Origin: an uncultured Rickettsiella sp.
Lineage (GTDB): Bacteria; Pseudomonadota; Gammaproteobacteria; Diplorickettsiales; Diplorickettsiaceae
Reading direction: 5' to 3'
DNA: 64,000 bases
Assembly: GCA_947058615.1 (NCBI GenBank)
Contig: CAMSHF010000004.1
Span: forward strand, 62,001 to 126,000
The translations under genes were made by a program, and so were the position numbers. The notes below the pieces were generated by a model. That model searched no databases, was not told where the DNA came from, and saw only the letters and a list, made by a program, of their open reading frames with translations. How positions within the stretch are numbered: the first letter of the stretch is position 1; every line of letters begins with the position of its first letter. Shown in pieces: positions 37,341-46,830 of this stretch.

Positions 37341-37790
37341 ATGGCTAAAGGCATTAATAAAGTTATTTTAATAGGCAATTTAGGTGCTGATCCTGAAATC
37401 CGTCATATGCCAAACGGTACTGCCGTCGCCAATATGAATCTTGCCACCAGTGAAAGCTGGAAAGATAAAAATACCGGTGAACAACAAGAACGCACGGAAT
37501 GGCATCGTGTCGTTTTATTCCAACGGCTCGCTGAGATTGTCGCTGAATATCTAAAAAAAGGTTCAAAAGTATATATTGAAGGACGTTTACAAACTCGCAA
37601 ATGGCAAGATAAAACCACGGGTCAAGATCGTTACACGACTGAAATCATTGCCAATGAAATGCAAATGTTAGACAGCCGCGGTAGCAGCCACACACATGAG
37701 TCCTCTGCTGCTCGACCCAAACCTGAAATCAGCAGCAAAATTCCTGAAATGGCCAATGAAGCCTTTGATGACGACGATATCCCTTTTTAA
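37341..37790 (+). CDS. ssb: Single-stranded DNA-binding protein
   Basis: 149 residues: an OB-fold (residues 1-110) with [18 protein letters not shown], the ssDNA-contacting [11 protein letters not shown] and EWHRVVLF, and [13 protein letters not shown] short flexible linker follows and then the acidic tip DDDIPF, which recruits replication and repair partners. The linker is shorter than in E. coli SSB (178 aa). Divergent from uvrA. Confidence 0.97.
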   Translation: MAKGINKVILIGNLGADPEIRHMPNGTAVANMNLATSESWKDKNTGEQQERTEWHRVVLFQRLAEIVAEYLKKGSKVYIEGRLQTRKWQDKTTGQDRYTTEIIANEMQMLDSRGSSHTHESSAARPKPEISSKIPEMANEAFDDDDIPF

Positions 37791-37963
37791 TCGGCTTTTT
37801 TCAGTTTTATTGGCTCACTTGGTGTTCATACGCGCCTGTTTATCCGACCATTTTATGCGCATAAATCAAGTCATTTAAAATAAAATGACTTGATTTATCT
37901 GTCGACTTGACTAATCTTTTTATAAGGAACATTGACTCTCAAAGAAGCGTGTAAGGGGGGGAT

Positions 37964-38044
37964 GTGAAATATTTAATTGCCTGGTTACTTGGCATACCTA
38001 TCGCTGTATTGTTACTGATTTGGCTATTCAGTCATTTATTTTAA
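37964..38044 (+). CDS. Tiny single-span membrane protein (26 aa)
   Basis: GTG start after a strong G-rich ribosome site (AAGGGGGGG, ending four bases before). The product begins MKYLIAWLLGIPIAVLLLIW and ends FSHLF: one transmembrane helix with almost nothing else. It lies between ssb and the BON protein on the same strand. Very small hydrophobic proteins of this type are known but easily missed; function unknown. Presence of the ribosome site and coding-like helix supports it, though a chance frame remains possible. Confidence 0.45.
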   Translation: MKYLIAWLLGIPIAVLLLIWLFSHLF

Positions 38045-38147
38045 AGTGAAAAGCCTCATCGCTTGTCATCAATAACACCATTAAAAGAATAAAAAAATAT
38101 ATTCAATGTTCCGGATTTATGATCCGATTTTATTTCAGGAGTATTAT

Positions 38148-38471
38148 ATGAAAGCAAAGTTATTCGTCATCTTAGGCTTGATTGCATTACCTGTGGTGGC
38201 TACCGTCGCTATGGGCGGCCATCCCAGACAAGAAACTGCCGGTCAATATGTTGACAACAGTGTACTTACTTTAAAAGTAAAGTCTAAGTTATTAGCAGAC
38301 CCGATGGTCAAAGGACTTGCCATTTCAGTGTCGAGTTATAAAGGTCAGGTCAAACTCGGTGGTTTTGCTGATAATTGGCAAGAAAAACAAAAAGCCGGCA
38401 TGCTCGCTAAACAAGTCGAAGGCGTCACCGGTGTCACCAACAACATCGTTGTAAAAAAAATGCACCGATAA
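38148..38471 (+). CDS. BON-domain periplasmic protein
   Basis: 107 residues from ATG 38148, chosen because CAGGAG lies before it and it gives a proper signal peptide (MKAKLFVILGLIALPVVATVA). The mature part is a single BON domain: YVDNSVLTLKVKSKLLADP, ISVSSYKGQVKLGGFADN, then a helix and VEGVTGVTNNIVV. OsmY-like BON proteins bind the envelope and respond to osmotic or membrane stress. A strong terminator follows, so it is probably monocistronic or cotranscribed with the 26-aa protein upstream. Confidence 0.87.
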   Translation: MKAKLFVILGLIALPVVATVAMGGHPRQETAGQYVDNSVLTLKVKSKLLADPMVKGLAISVSSYKGQVKLGGFADNWQEKQKAGMLAKQVEGVTGVTNNIVVKKMHR

Positions 38472-38514
38472 AATTGAAACTTCTTCTTTCTAACTAAGAA
38501 AAAACGGTTTAATT

Positions 38515-38545
38515 AAGAAAAACAAGGTTTAACCTTGTTTTTCTT
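38515..38545. terminator. Bidirectional terminator between the BON gene and slt
   Basis: AAGAAAAACAAGG and CCTTGTTTTTCTT form a perfect long stem around a TTTAA loop. A T-rich arm follows the stem in both readings, so it can terminate the plus-strand BON gene and the minus-strand slt gene, which converge here. Confidence 0.8.
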
Positions 38546-38573
38546 ATTCATCGCCCACAAAATCCTTAAATAT

Positions 38574-40424
38574 TTAAATTTGACTATAAATATAGCGCGC
38601 TAACTGCACACTTTTAACATACTCACGTGTTTCCTTCCAAGGTAAAATTTCTACCCAAATATCTTTGGGTAATCGCTGATACAAGCCTTGAAACGATTTA
38701 ATCCGATTAGGGCCCACGTTATAAGAAGCCGTTGCTAACATGGCATGGCCTTCAAATAAATTCAATAACTGCCTTAAATAGGCACTGCCTAAACGAATAT
38801 TCTGTTCGGGATCGAGCAAATTCAAACGATGTAAAGACACGCTTCGCGCTAACTGCTTACCGGTATTTGGCATAATTTGCATTAAACCTAAAGCTCCAGC
38901 ACTGGATCTTGCATTTTTCATGAAGGCACTTTCTTGACGCATAATGGCCCAAACCCATGCCGAATTTAAATGGGCTCTACGTGAAGCGGCTAATACTGAG
39001 CGCCGATACGCCAAAGGAAAACGTAATTGAATGTCATTGTGGATATTTGCTTTGCTGGCACCGACGATTGCTAAATCGTACCAACCCCACTCTTTAGCCA
39101 ATTGAGCCGCCGCTTGACGTTCTGGTATACGCAAACTCTCTAAGACCCATAACCATTCCTGGCGGGCTTCACCGACAAAACCTAAGGCCAGAAGTTCTTT
39201 AGCGCGTTGAATGGCGGCATTATTTTCCAATGCCTTGCGATCACCCCTAATGCGATGCGTACTCGGATGATAGTGATATTTCAAACGTTGACTGGCCAGT
39301 ACACCGTAATAATCAACCTCTTTCGCCAAACTGGCATAAATGTGATTCGCTGCCTGAACGTGTTGTGTTTCAGCCAATGCCCTCGCCCGCCAATAACGCC
39401 AACAGGCAGACTGTTGTTCTTTAAGTGATAAACGATCCAACCAAAAGAGCACTTGATGCCATTGGCCATTCAATAAACTATTCCGTACGCGCCATTCGCG
39501 GAGTGTGGTATTGGCATAAGCCGGTTTAACCTTTTTTAACCAAATCTCCGCGTCCATGTGTCCGCGTCGGGCTAAAGCGATGCCTAAATCCACTAATATT
39601 GATTGTTTTTCAGCGTTATTTAAAGCATACGTTCTACTTAAGTGTGACCAATTTTCAATCAACTCAATAGGATCTTTATTCGCTAAACGCTTCAACCCAA
39701 ACACGATTATTTTTCGATCAATTGCATTATCCGAATCAAACTGACTCGTGTGCTCAATCAATAAAGGTTGTCGTCGCACTTGATACCAACGTCTCACTTG
39801 TTGACGTTGTTTGGGGGGTAAAAGTTGTGCCAGATGTTGGATCACAGAAACATTATTTTCAACCATAGCTTGATCGAGTTTTTTCCAGATCAAGTTGAAA
39901 CTTAATCCTCCCGATTGTTCCCATCGACTAAAAATCGAACGACAAACACTTGGTGGTGAATGAGTTTGAAACCAAAGTGAGGCTATTTTTTCATAAGCTA
40001 AGGCCTTTTGTTGCGTTTCCAATAAAGATTGTAAATAATAACATTGTAAAGGCGTACCATAAATGGGTTGATAATAATGAATAAAATGATTCCAATCCTT
40101 TTTTTTAGCTAAATAAACTAACCAATCGGCGCGCAATTTAACCGCTAAAGGGGTATTATCATAGGTTTGTAAAAATCTATCGATTTCGCTCCTATTCGCA
40201 TAGGACCCTTGTCGTTTTAATTGGATAAAAATTAAATAAGGATATAAAGGATAATCTTTTAGTTTAGCTTTTAAATTCGAAAATGATGGATAATGTTGGC
40301 GCATAAGTAACTGTCTCGCCTGCCAAAATAATTTTCGTTGTTGAACGCTATTTTCAGCATGAACTAAACAAGACCAAGTTAATACTAAACTTATGATCAC
40401 TACGGTACTTTTTCTAATCCTCAT
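38574..40424 (-). CDS. slt: Soluble lytic murein transglycosylase
   Basis: Periplasmic exolytic murein-cleaving enzyme. A signal peptide (MRIRKSTVVIISLVLTWSCLVHA) is followed by a long alpha-superhelical U-domain (residues 30-470) and a C-terminal goose-lysozyme-like domain. The catalytic glutamate is Glu498 in IMRQESAF; AGALGLMQIMP and ATASYNVGPNRI are the other signatures. 616 aa matches the Slt70 family (E. coli 645). Single gene, divergent from rmuC with 27 bp between the starts. Confidence 0.94.
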   Translation of the reverse strand: MRIRKSTVVIISLVLTWSCLVHAENSVQQRKLFWQARQLLMRQHYPSFSNLKAKLKDYPLYPYLIFIQLKRQGSYANRSEIDRFLQTYDNTPLAVKLRADWLVYLAKKKDWNHFIHYYQPIYGTPLQCYYLQSLLETQQKALAYEKIASLWFQTHSPPSVCRSIFSRWEQSGGLSFNLIWKKLDQAMVENNVSVIQHLAQLLPPKQRQQVRRWYQVRRQPLLIEHTSQFDSDNAIDRKIIVFGLKRLANKDPIELIENWSHLSRTYALNNAEKQSILVDLGIALARRGHMDAEIWLKKVKPAYANTTLREWRVRNSLLNGQWHQVLFWLDRLSLKEQQSACWRYWRARALAETQHVQAANHIYASLAKEVDYYGVLASQRLKYHYHPSTHRIRGDRKALENNAAIQRAKELLALGFVGEARQEWLWVLESLRIPERQAAAQLAKEWGWYDLAIVGASKANIHNDIQLRFPLAYRRSVLAASRRAHLNSAWVWAIMRQESAFMKNARSSAGALGLMQIMPNTGKQLARSVSLHRLNLLDPEQNIRLGSAYLRQLLNLFEGHAMLATASYNVGPNRIKSFQGLYQRLPKDIWVEILPWKETREYVKSVQLARYIYSQI

Positions 40425-40451
40425 AGCCGGTTTTAAAAGTAGGGAAAATTT

Positions 40452-41648
40452 ATGCTCCTCTATTTTATATATATCACTTTAGGTCTGCTTACCAGCTTGC
40501 TTGCTTTTACCTTGTTGCACTTTTATAAACTAGAACGGCAACATGATAAGTTAAGCCAAATGGACAGTCGTTGGACAGACATCCATCGTTTACTCAATCA
40601 ACTCCATGATGCGCGCGTCACGGATCAACGTAACACCGCAGCCAATAAAGAACAATTACTACTGGAGCTCAATACCTATCGACAACAATTTGATCAACAT
40701 CAGCTAAACAGTTTAAAACTGTTACAAGATAGCTTGCAGCAAGGTTTGCAGCATATCAGTCAACGTATGGACAAATTAACCGAAAGCACCCAAGAAAAAT
40801 TACTCACGATGAGTGGTCAAGTTGAAAAGCGCTTATTTGATGGCTTTGCACAAACCACAGCCACATTTTCCGACGTGGTTAAACGACTGGCCTTGATCGA
40901 TGAAGCACAAAAACGTATCACCGAACTTTCCAGTAATGTCGTCAATCTACAACATATCCTTGCGGATAAACGCTCACGCGGCGTTTTTGGCGAAATTCAG
41001 CTCAATGCCTTAATCGAAAATGCCTTACCCACTAAAAATTACAGTTTGCAACACACCTTAAGTAACGGTAAGCGCGTGGATTGTTTATTATTATTGCCCG
41101 CTCCTACCGGTAGCATCGCCATCGACGCTAAATTTCCCTTAGAAGGCTTCAGAAAATTAACCGATATCGATCTCCCTAAAAGCGAGCAACGTGCCGCCGC
41201 AGCACAATTTCGCCAAGATATTCGACATCATATCCAAGCCGTAGCCAATAAATATATTATTCCTGGTGAAACGTCAGAAGCTGCTTTATTATTTATTCCC
41301 GCCGAGGCAATTTTTGCTGAAATTCATGCGCATTATTATGATTTAGTTGAAGAAGCACAGCGCAAACGCGTTTGGTTGGTTTCGCCCACGACGATGATGG
41401 CGGTATTGACTACAACCAGCGCTATTTTGAAAGATGCCGCAACTCGTGAGCAGATTCATTTAATTCAAGAACATTTAGGTGTCTTAGGAAAGGATTTTTC
41501 ACGTTTCAAACAACGTATGGATCATTTATTTCGTCATATTCAACAAGCCTATACCGATATACAAGAAGCGAAAACCTCAGCGGATAAAATCACGACTCGC
41601 TTTGAAAAAATAGAAAAAGTTGAATTAAGTGCCAACTTATTGGAATAA
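40452..41648 (+). CDS. rmuC: DNA recombination protein RmuC
   Basis: 398 residues: an N-terminal membrane helix (residues 2-22), a long coiled coil with many Gln and Leu (about 25-150), and the RmuC nuclease-like domain. Segments include LADKRSRGVFGEIQLNALIE, RVDCLLLLP, IAIDAKFPLEGF, LLFIPAEAIFAEIH and VWLVSPTTMMAVL. RmuC limits inversions at short inverted repeats. Length and order are normal. A terminator follows at 41732. Confidence 0.94.
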   Translation: MLLYFIYITLGLLTSLLAFTLLHFYKLERQHDKLSQMDSRWTDIHRLLNQLHDARVTDQRNTAANKEQLLLELNTYRQQFDQHQLNSLKLLQDSLQQGLQHISQRMDKLTESTQEKLLTMSGQVEKRLFDGFAQTTATFSDVVKRLALIDEAQKRITELSSNVVNLQHILADKRSRGVFGEIQLNALIENALPTKNYSLQHTLSNGKRVDCLLLLPAPTGSIAIDAKFPLEGFRKLTDIDLPKSEQRAAAAQFRQDIRHHIQAVANKYIIPGETSEAALLFIPAEAIFAEIHAHYYDLVEEAQRKRVWLVSPTTMMAVLTTTSAILKDAATREQIHLIQEHLGVLGKDFSRFKQRMDHLFRHIQQAYTDIQEAKTSADKITTRFEKIEKVELSANLLE

Positions 41649-41691
41649 TGCCCACTTTAATTTCTTATTGTATTTTTTTATTTGCTTAATT

Positions 41692-41704
41692 GGTTATGGG
41701 ATAA
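41692..41704 (+). repeat. Third copy of 13-mer GGTTATGGGATAA
   Basis: Identical to the inverted pair at 7532-7544 and 7634-7646, here in the rmuC 3' region just before its terminator. It is a single, unpaired copy. Confidence 0.45.
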
Positions 41705-41731
41705 AATTGATTTCGCAATAATAGCAATAGG

Positions 41732-41762
41732 AAAACCTCCCATACAAGACAGGAGGTTTTTT
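41732..41762. terminator. Terminator between rmuC and the DUF378 gene
   Basis: AAAACCTCC / GGAGGTTTT with an 11-base loop; the plus strand continues in T residues. The converging minus-strand DUF378 gene ends 18 bp away and could use it too, because the opposite arm also yields a T run. Confidence 0.8.
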
Positions 41763-41779
41763 GGATGAGCCAAAAAAAC

Positions 41780-42004
41780 TTAAGGTACTGAAACGTGCTT
41801 TTTACAACAGCTTATGGCGCGTACCAGTACATAAATCGCACATAAACCAACAATAATATAAATAATCCTAGCAATTGGGCTGTAATCTCCAAAAATGCCG
41901 GTAATTAAATCAAAATGGAATAAACCGACTAAACCCCAGTTCAAACCACCGATAAATAAGATAACGAGTGCGATCCAATCTAAAACGCTCGGACTTTTGA
42001 ACAT
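41780..42004 (-). CDS. DUF378 (YuzA-type) small membrane protein
   Basis: 74 residues from ATG 42004, with AAAGGAG before it; a longer frame upstream lacks a ribosome site. Two transmembrane segments carry the family pattern: LDWIALVILFIGGLNWGLVGLF, then a short loop with FDLITGIFG, and ARIIYIIVGLCAIYVLV. A two-cysteine lysine-rich tail (CCKKHVSVP) follows. DUF378 proteins are common and have no established function. Confidence 0.87.
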   Translation of the reverse strand: MFKSPSVLDWIALVILFIGGLNWGLVGLFHFDLITGIFGDYSPIARIIYIIVGLCAIYVLVRAISCCKKHVSVP

Positions 42005-42187
42005 AAATACTCCTTTATTTAAGCAAGTGAAATTCACATACCATAAACGTCTTATTTTTGGCTCAACGACAGCAATACCCCCTTACTGTAGCTCAAAAAT
42101 TTAAGATAAACAAATTTTGCTGATCTCTAGTAAAACTGACAAAGTTGGCGCCTCACAGTAATGCTCGATAATGTTCATTACCGTCGT

Positions 42188-43207
42188 TCAAAGCGAGAAA
42201 CGTTTTGCATCATACTGATGATTCGAAATGCCGCAGTTCTCTGCAACGCTATTTTCTTGTAATAGTTTCACTATCTGAGTATCATCGCCTCCAGCCTGAG
42301 TCTGAGCGATATGCAAAGCAGTATCACCCTCATTATTCGTCAGATTAACATCAGCACCTTTTTTTAATAAAAACTTAACAAGAGCGATATTATTCATTTC
42401 GCAGGCGATATGCAAAGCAGTATCACCCTCATTATCTGTCAGATTAACATTTGCTTGGTATTTTTCTATTAATAGCTTTGCTAGCTTTAATTGATTTGGG
42501 ATCTTCTTTTCTATCTCTACTTTATGTGCCATTGTTAATACCTTTGTACCTAAAAACATCTTATTTTCAATAATTAATACATGCAAAGGGGGTTCGCCGT
42601 TATTATTCGGCTTATTGACATCAGCACCTTTTTGTAATAATAACTCAGCTACCTTTTTTAATTGTTGACCTGCCATCGCTTCTTTTGTAATGAATAAGGC
42701 GGCATGCAAAGGCGTTTGGCCATCGGCATCCTGAAGATCAATCTTGGCGCCTCGATTTATTAATAGCTCAACCATTTTGTTATTGCCATTTTGAGAAGCT
42801 ATATGCAAAGGGGTAACTTTTTTTTCGTCAGGGGCATTAATGTCTGCACCTTTATTTATTAATAGCTCCGCCATTTTGGTATAATTTTTTTCACTCAGTA
42901 TATGCAATGCAGTTCGCCCATTCTTGGCTAGATAATTAACCTCCGCGCCGGATTGTATTAATTTATCTGCTACTTTTAATAAACTCTTTATATCGGGTGG
43001 ATTGCTCAAATCACCATCCGCAATAAAATTGCTTCCAAAGCATGCCATATGTAAAGCGGTAAATCCTTTATCACAAGGCTTATCAATTGTAGCTTTTTTT
43101 TTTATTAATAGCTTAAGCACTTCAAAATGACCTTCTTGAGCGGCAACATGCAAAGCAGTTTTTCCATGTTTATCCAACGCATGAACATCGACCTTATAAA
43201 TAGGCAT
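42188..43207 (-). CDS. Ankyrin-repeat protein
   Basis: 339 residues made almost entirely of about eight ankyrin repeats, each with the TALHxAxxxG / LLxKGADVN pattern: for example GKTALHVAAQEGHFEVLKLL at residue 15, GRTALHILSEKNY, TPLHIASQNGNNKMVELL, and two near-identical copies of NEGDTALHIA near residues 265 and 300. No signal peptide or membrane segment, so it is cytosolic or secreted without a Sec signal. Ankyrin proteins of Legionellales are often translocated effectors that bind host proteins, but that is only inference here. Stands alone on its strand. Confidence 0.88.
   Translation of the reverse strand: MPIYKVDVHALDKHGKTALHVAAQEGHFEVLKLLIKKKATIDKPCDKGFTALHMACFGSNFIADGDLSNPPDIKSLLKVADKLIQSGAEVNYLAKNGRTALHILSEKNYTKMAELLINKGADINAPDEKKVTPLHIASQNGNNKMVELLINRGAKIDLQDADGQTPLHAALFITKEAMAGQQLKKVAELLLQKGADVNKPNNNGEPPLHVLIIENKMFLGTKVLTMAHKVEIEKKIPNQLKLAKLLIEKYQANVNLTDNEGDTALHIACEMNNIALVKFLLKKGADVNLTNNEGDTALHIAQTQAGGDDTQIVKLLQENSVAENCGISNHQYDAKRFSL
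42306..42450 (-). repeat. Near-identical 99-bp-period duplication inside the ankyrin gene
   Basis: About 46 bases (42306-42351 and 42405-42450) are almost identical, differing near one codon. The 99-bp spacing is exactly 33 codons, one ankyrin repeat. Most other repeats in this gene differ much more at DNA level, so this pair arose by a recent duplication or gene conversion of one repeat unit. Confidence 0.75.
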
Positions 43208-43309
43208 TTATTATACTCCTTCGTTTTTGTTATTACTAAAATAAAAAAGTAACTTAAGAATAGTCATTCTACACGAACATTAAAAAATTTTACCTAAGCA
43301 GGTTAACAA

Positions 43310-43750
43310 TTAAGCTTTTAACTCCGGTATTTTTACCACTAAGGCATCGCAAGACAAATGGTGGATCACCGCACTGGCTGTTGAACCAAATAAGATACCG
43401 ATACCGTGTCGACCATGGCTACCTATGACAATTAAATCAGTTTTGAGTTGTTTCATTTTATCCAGTATCACAATTTTAGGTGATCCGACCTCGACAAATT
43501 GATGTTTTTCAGGGATTTCAAATTTTTTTGAGATTTCGGCGAGTTGTTTTTGCGCTTCAGCCAACATTTCACCTTCTAAATCAATCACCGCAGGATAAGC
43601 TTGGGCGACACCGTAGGCATTGATATGTTCAACCGCATGAATAACTGATAGCTTAGCCCCCTTCGCTAAAGCGTGAGCCCGCTTCAAGATAATTTCATCG
43701 CAGGTGGGATGTAAATCGATGGCGACTAAGATATTTTCATAAATGGCCAT
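43310..43750 (-). CDS. Universal stress protein (UspA family)
   Basis: 146 residues with the Usp fold: ILVAIDLHPTCDEII at the N-terminus, LSVIHAVEHI, DLIVIGSHGRHGIGILFGSTASAVIHH carrying the ATP-binding G-x2-G-x9-G-[ST] motif (about residues 111-130), and a final strand ALVVKIPEL. The ATP motif suggests an ATP-binding rather than UspA-type (non-binding) member. It stands alone. The gap 43751-44000 (250 bp) has no gene I can support. Confidence 0.9.
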   Translation of the reverse strand: MAIYENILVAIDLHPTCDEIILKRAHALAKGAKLSVIHAVEHINAYGVAQAYPAVIDLEGEMLAEAQKQLAEISKKFEIPEKHQFVEVGSPKIVILDKMKQLKTDLIVIGSHGRHGIGILFGSTASAVIHHLSCDALVVKIPELKA

Positions 43751-44000
43751 AAGTTATCTCCAGAGTTTAGATAAAAAAAATGATACGCTTCGTTATTGAA
43801 TTTTTATCGTGTTAATGCGCAATTCAATGAATACTTAACTTGACACAATCTTTTAATAATGATTCGCCAAGCTCCTGAGTTCGTCATTCGATTTTAGCTG
43901 ATTTAAATTCTTTTTGGCCATTACTTTTTAATTTTATTTAAGTGTTGCTAAGTGTTGCAGTGAAAAAGAAACAAGCATTTCATACACACGAGGAATGATC

Positions 44001-44077
44001 TGGTCGGGGCGACTGGATTTGAACCAGCGACCACCTACACCCCATGCAGGTGCGCTACCAGGCTGCGCTACGCCCCG
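44001..44077 (-). tRNA. tRNA-Pro (GGG)
   Basis: A 77-nt cloverleaf on the minus strand: acceptor CGGGGCG with CGCCCCG, D arm with GCGCAGCCTGGTAGCGCA, anticodon loop ATGGGGT (GGG), T loop GGTTCAAATCC, and an encoded 3' CCA. It lies between the ihfA end and the usp gene. Confidence 0.95.
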
Positions 44078-44153
44078 AAGATCGGACATTGTAATGCCCT
44101 TACTCAAAACACGCAACTCATCCATGACGCCTCTTTATTTTAAAAATAAAAAA

Positions 44154-44453
44154 TCAACGCTTTTGATTTTTTAATTGTAATTTTAATTTTTGACTGGCTT
44201 GAAACAAGACAACATTCCTTGAAGTCACTAGGGTTGAAACGCCAGTTTTTGGATTTCGGCCAGGGCGCTCCTTTTTCCTACGACGTCGAAAACTTCCTAA
44301 GCCCGAAATTTTAACGGTCTCTCCTTTTTCTAAAGCTAAAATGATTTCTTCAAAAAAAGCATCGGCAAGCTGTGTGGCTAAAGGTCGACTGAGACTCGGA
44401 TCTCGTTGTCTTAAACCGCTAACCAAATCCGCTTTTGTTAACACTGGATTCAT
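44154..44453 (-). CDS. ihfA: Integration host factor subunit alpha
   Basis: DNA-bending HU/IHF-family protein of 99 aa. It has LTKADLVSGLRQR at the N-terminus, FFEEIILALEKGETVKISGLGSF (about residues 29-51), and the DNA-contacting arm RPGRNPKTG with the conserved Pro that intercalates in DNA. Position directly after pheT identifies it as the alpha rather than beta subunit. Start follows pheT by 6 bases. Confidence 0.95.
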   Translation of the reverse strand: MNPVLTKADLVSGLRQRDPSLSRPLATQLADAFFEEIILALEKGETVKISGLGSFRRRRKKERPGRNPKTGVSTLVTSRNVVLFQASQKLKLQLKNQKR

Positions 44454-44459
44454 GAATTT

Positions 44460-46829
44460 CTATTCCCTTAGCTGAATAGCGAAACGCTGGTTTAGATTAT
44501 CTATGACTTTTTGCATTAAGTCATCCACTTCAGTATCCACTAAAGTACGTGTGGGATGTTGCCAACATAATGCTAAAGCTAAGCTTCTTTTTTTAGGTTC
44601 TTGCTTTGAAAAATAGACATCGAATAAAAATGATCGATTAAGCCATTCACCGGCTTGCTGGCTAATAGCATCCAAAATTGTCTGTGCAGAATAACGATCA
44701 TCCACCCAAAACGAAATATCTCGGCGTACCCTGGGAAATTTTGAATACGCTTTAAATTCGGGGAATGATCTTTGAAGAATGGGCGAAGTCGCTAATTCAA
44801 AACAATAAATAGGACCGACGAGATCCCACTCCGCTATTATTTTTGGATGGAGTGCACCGATAGTGCCAATGATCTTATTATTCGATTGCACGACATCACT
44901 AGAGAGTCCAGGATGTAACGCCGGATGAGTCCCTGGTTTAAACTGAAAGTTCGTTTTAGTTAAGCTCAATAAGGCTTCAAGATCCGATTTAAATGTAAAA
45001 AAATCTAAAGGCGTACGAGCAACACCCCATTGTTCGGGTAGACACTGACCACTGGCAACCGCGGCAATCATATTTTGCTGTTCCAATTTTTCGCGTTGTC
45101 TTTGAAAGCAAAGACCCGTTTCAAATAAACGGCAACTTAACTGTTGTCTTTGTTGATTATAATGCAATGTATTTAATAGCCCCGGCCATAAACTGGTGCG
45201 CATCACCGACAACTCACTGGATATTGGATTGAGTAATCTTAAGGGTTCAAGATGAGGCATAATCATTTTCTGACATTGCGGCGCAGTAAAACTATAGTTA
45301 ATCGTCTCATGATAACCTCGATCGATCAGTAAATTCTGTATTCGATTCAATGAAAGTTGGGTTTCGGGCTGAGGTAAGAAGGTTAAAGGACGATGCGCGA
45401 GTGTCGTAGGAATATGTTGATAACCATAAATTCGTGCCAATTCTTCAAATATATCCACTTCTAAGGAAAGATCAAAACGCCAACTCGGTGGTGTCAATCG
45501 CCAAGCTTTTGCATCGTGTTGCACTGTGATCCCTAAGCTTTCCAAAATAGTCATTATTTTTTCTTCACTTAAAGAAAAACCTAAATACTTTTTTAAATGT
45601 GCGGGATGAAAGTCAATGTGAATAGTCGGCTTAGCATCAGATTTCATTTGCGTAATCGGCCCTGCTTGACCGCCCACCGTTTCAATAAGTAGTTGTGTTG
45701 CACGTTCTAAAGCCATGTGAGTGATTGCAGGATCAACCCCTCTTTCAAAACGATACGCCGAATCCGTATTCAAACCATACCGTCTGGCCTGGCCCGCAAT
45801 ATTCGACGGACTAAAAAAAGCACTTTCCAAAAAAACTGCTTGAGTTTGTTCCGTGACTGCTGAATTGGCGGCGCCCATCACCCCTGCAAGCGCTTGTACT
45901 TGGTTTTTATCGGCAATCACTAAGCTGGCTTGATCTAACACCAGCTTTTTTCCATCAAGCAAATGAATCGATTCTTCTGACTTGGCATAACGAACGGTCA
46001 ACTCACCGTTTAATTTTTTAAGATCAAAGGCATGCAAAGGTTGACCAAGCTCTAACATGACATAATTGGCCACGTCTACAACCGGATGAATGCTTCGTAG
46101 TCCACTGCGGCGTAAACGTTCTTGGATCCATAAAGGTGTTTTGGCCTGTGGTTTGATGCCTTGGATAATTCGGCCCACATAATGTGGACAGGCTTTAGGG
46201 GCGGCGACATGAACTTTCACTTGATCTTTTATTGTTGCCTTTTGTTCTGGAATAGGCAAGGTCGTTAAGGTTTGTTGCGTCATTGCGGCTACATCTCGGG
46301 CTAATCCTTTGATACTTAAGCAGTCGCCGCGGTTAGGTGTGAGACGAACATCCAAACTCTGATCATCTAACTGCAAATAATCATAGAGTGCTTTACCTAC
46401 GGATGCATCCTGAGGTAATTCCAAGATCCCTGATTCCGAATGACTTTCAGTCAATCCTAACTCACTGGACGAACATAACATGCCTTGTGAAAGCACACCT
46501 CGTAATTTGGCCGCTTTAATCGATACCTTATTGGGTAATTGTGCGCCCACTTCAGCCACTGCAACCTTTAAGCCCGCTCGACAATTTTTCGCGCCACACA
46601 CGATCTGTAAGGTCTCAGAGCCCACATTTACTTCAGCTACCTGTAGACGAGATGCATCGGGATGTTGAGTAACACTTAACACCTCTCCGATAACGACTTT
46701 ATTGAAGGAGCCTGCCACAGGATGGATCGCCGCCACCTCTAAACCCGCTAAAGTCATTTGCTCGGCCAGTTGTTTAACTGTTAAATTGGGATTTACCCAT
46801 TCGCGTAACCACTGTACACTCAATTTCAT
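44460..46829 (-). CDS. pheT: Phenylalanyl-tRNA synthetase beta subunit
   Basis: 789 residues, the usual length (E. coli 795). Domains in order: N-terminal tRNA-binding (EMAP/OB) domain at about 40-150 with VVIGEVLSVTQHPDASRL; B3/B4 editing domain near 210-390 (IHPVVDVANYVMLELGQPLHAFD); B5 at about 400-470; catalytic-like core to about 680; and the ferredoxin-like anticodon domain at the C-terminus (FSKFPRVRRDISFWV). Works as an alpha2-beta2 tetramer with PheS, encoded immediately upstream. Confidence 0.96.
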   Translation of the reverse strand: MKLSVQWLREWVNPNLTVKQLAEQMTLAGLEVAAIHPVAGSFNKVVIGEVLSVTQHPDASRLQVAEVNVGSETLQIVCGAKNCRAGLKVAVAEVGAQLPNKVSIKAAKLRGVLSQGMLCSSSELGLTESHSESGILELPQDASVGKALYDYLQLDDQSLDVRLTPNRGDCLSIKGLARDVAAMTQQTLTTLPIPEQKATIKDQVKVHVAAPKACPHYVGRIIQGIKPQAKTPLWIQERLRRSGLRSIHPVVDVANYVMLELGQPLHAFDLKKLNGELTVRYAKSEESIHLLDGKKLVLDQASLVIADKNQVQALAGVMGAANSAVTEQTQAVFLESAFFSPSNIAGQARRYGLNTDSAYRFERGVDPAITHMALERATQLLIETVGGQAGPITQMKSDAKPTIHIDFHPAHLKKYLGFSLSEEKIMTILESLGITVQHDAKAWRLTPPSWRFDLSLEVDIFEELARIYGYQHIPTTLAHRPLTFLPQPETQLSLNRIQNLLIDRGYHETINYSFTAPQCQKMIMPHLEPLRLLNPISSELSVMRTSLWPGLLNTLHYNQQRQQLSCRLFETGLCFQRQREKLEQQNMIAAVASGQCLPEQWGVARTPLDFFTFKSDLEALLSLTKTNFQFKPGTHPALHPGLSSDVVQSNNKIIGTIGALHPKIIAEWDLVGPIYCFELATSPILQRSFPEFKAYSKFPRVRRDISFWVDDRYSAQTILDAISQQAGEWLNRSFLFDVYFSKQEPKKRSLALALCWQHPTRTLVDTEVDDLMQKVIDNLNQRFAIQLRE

Positions 46830-46830
46830 A

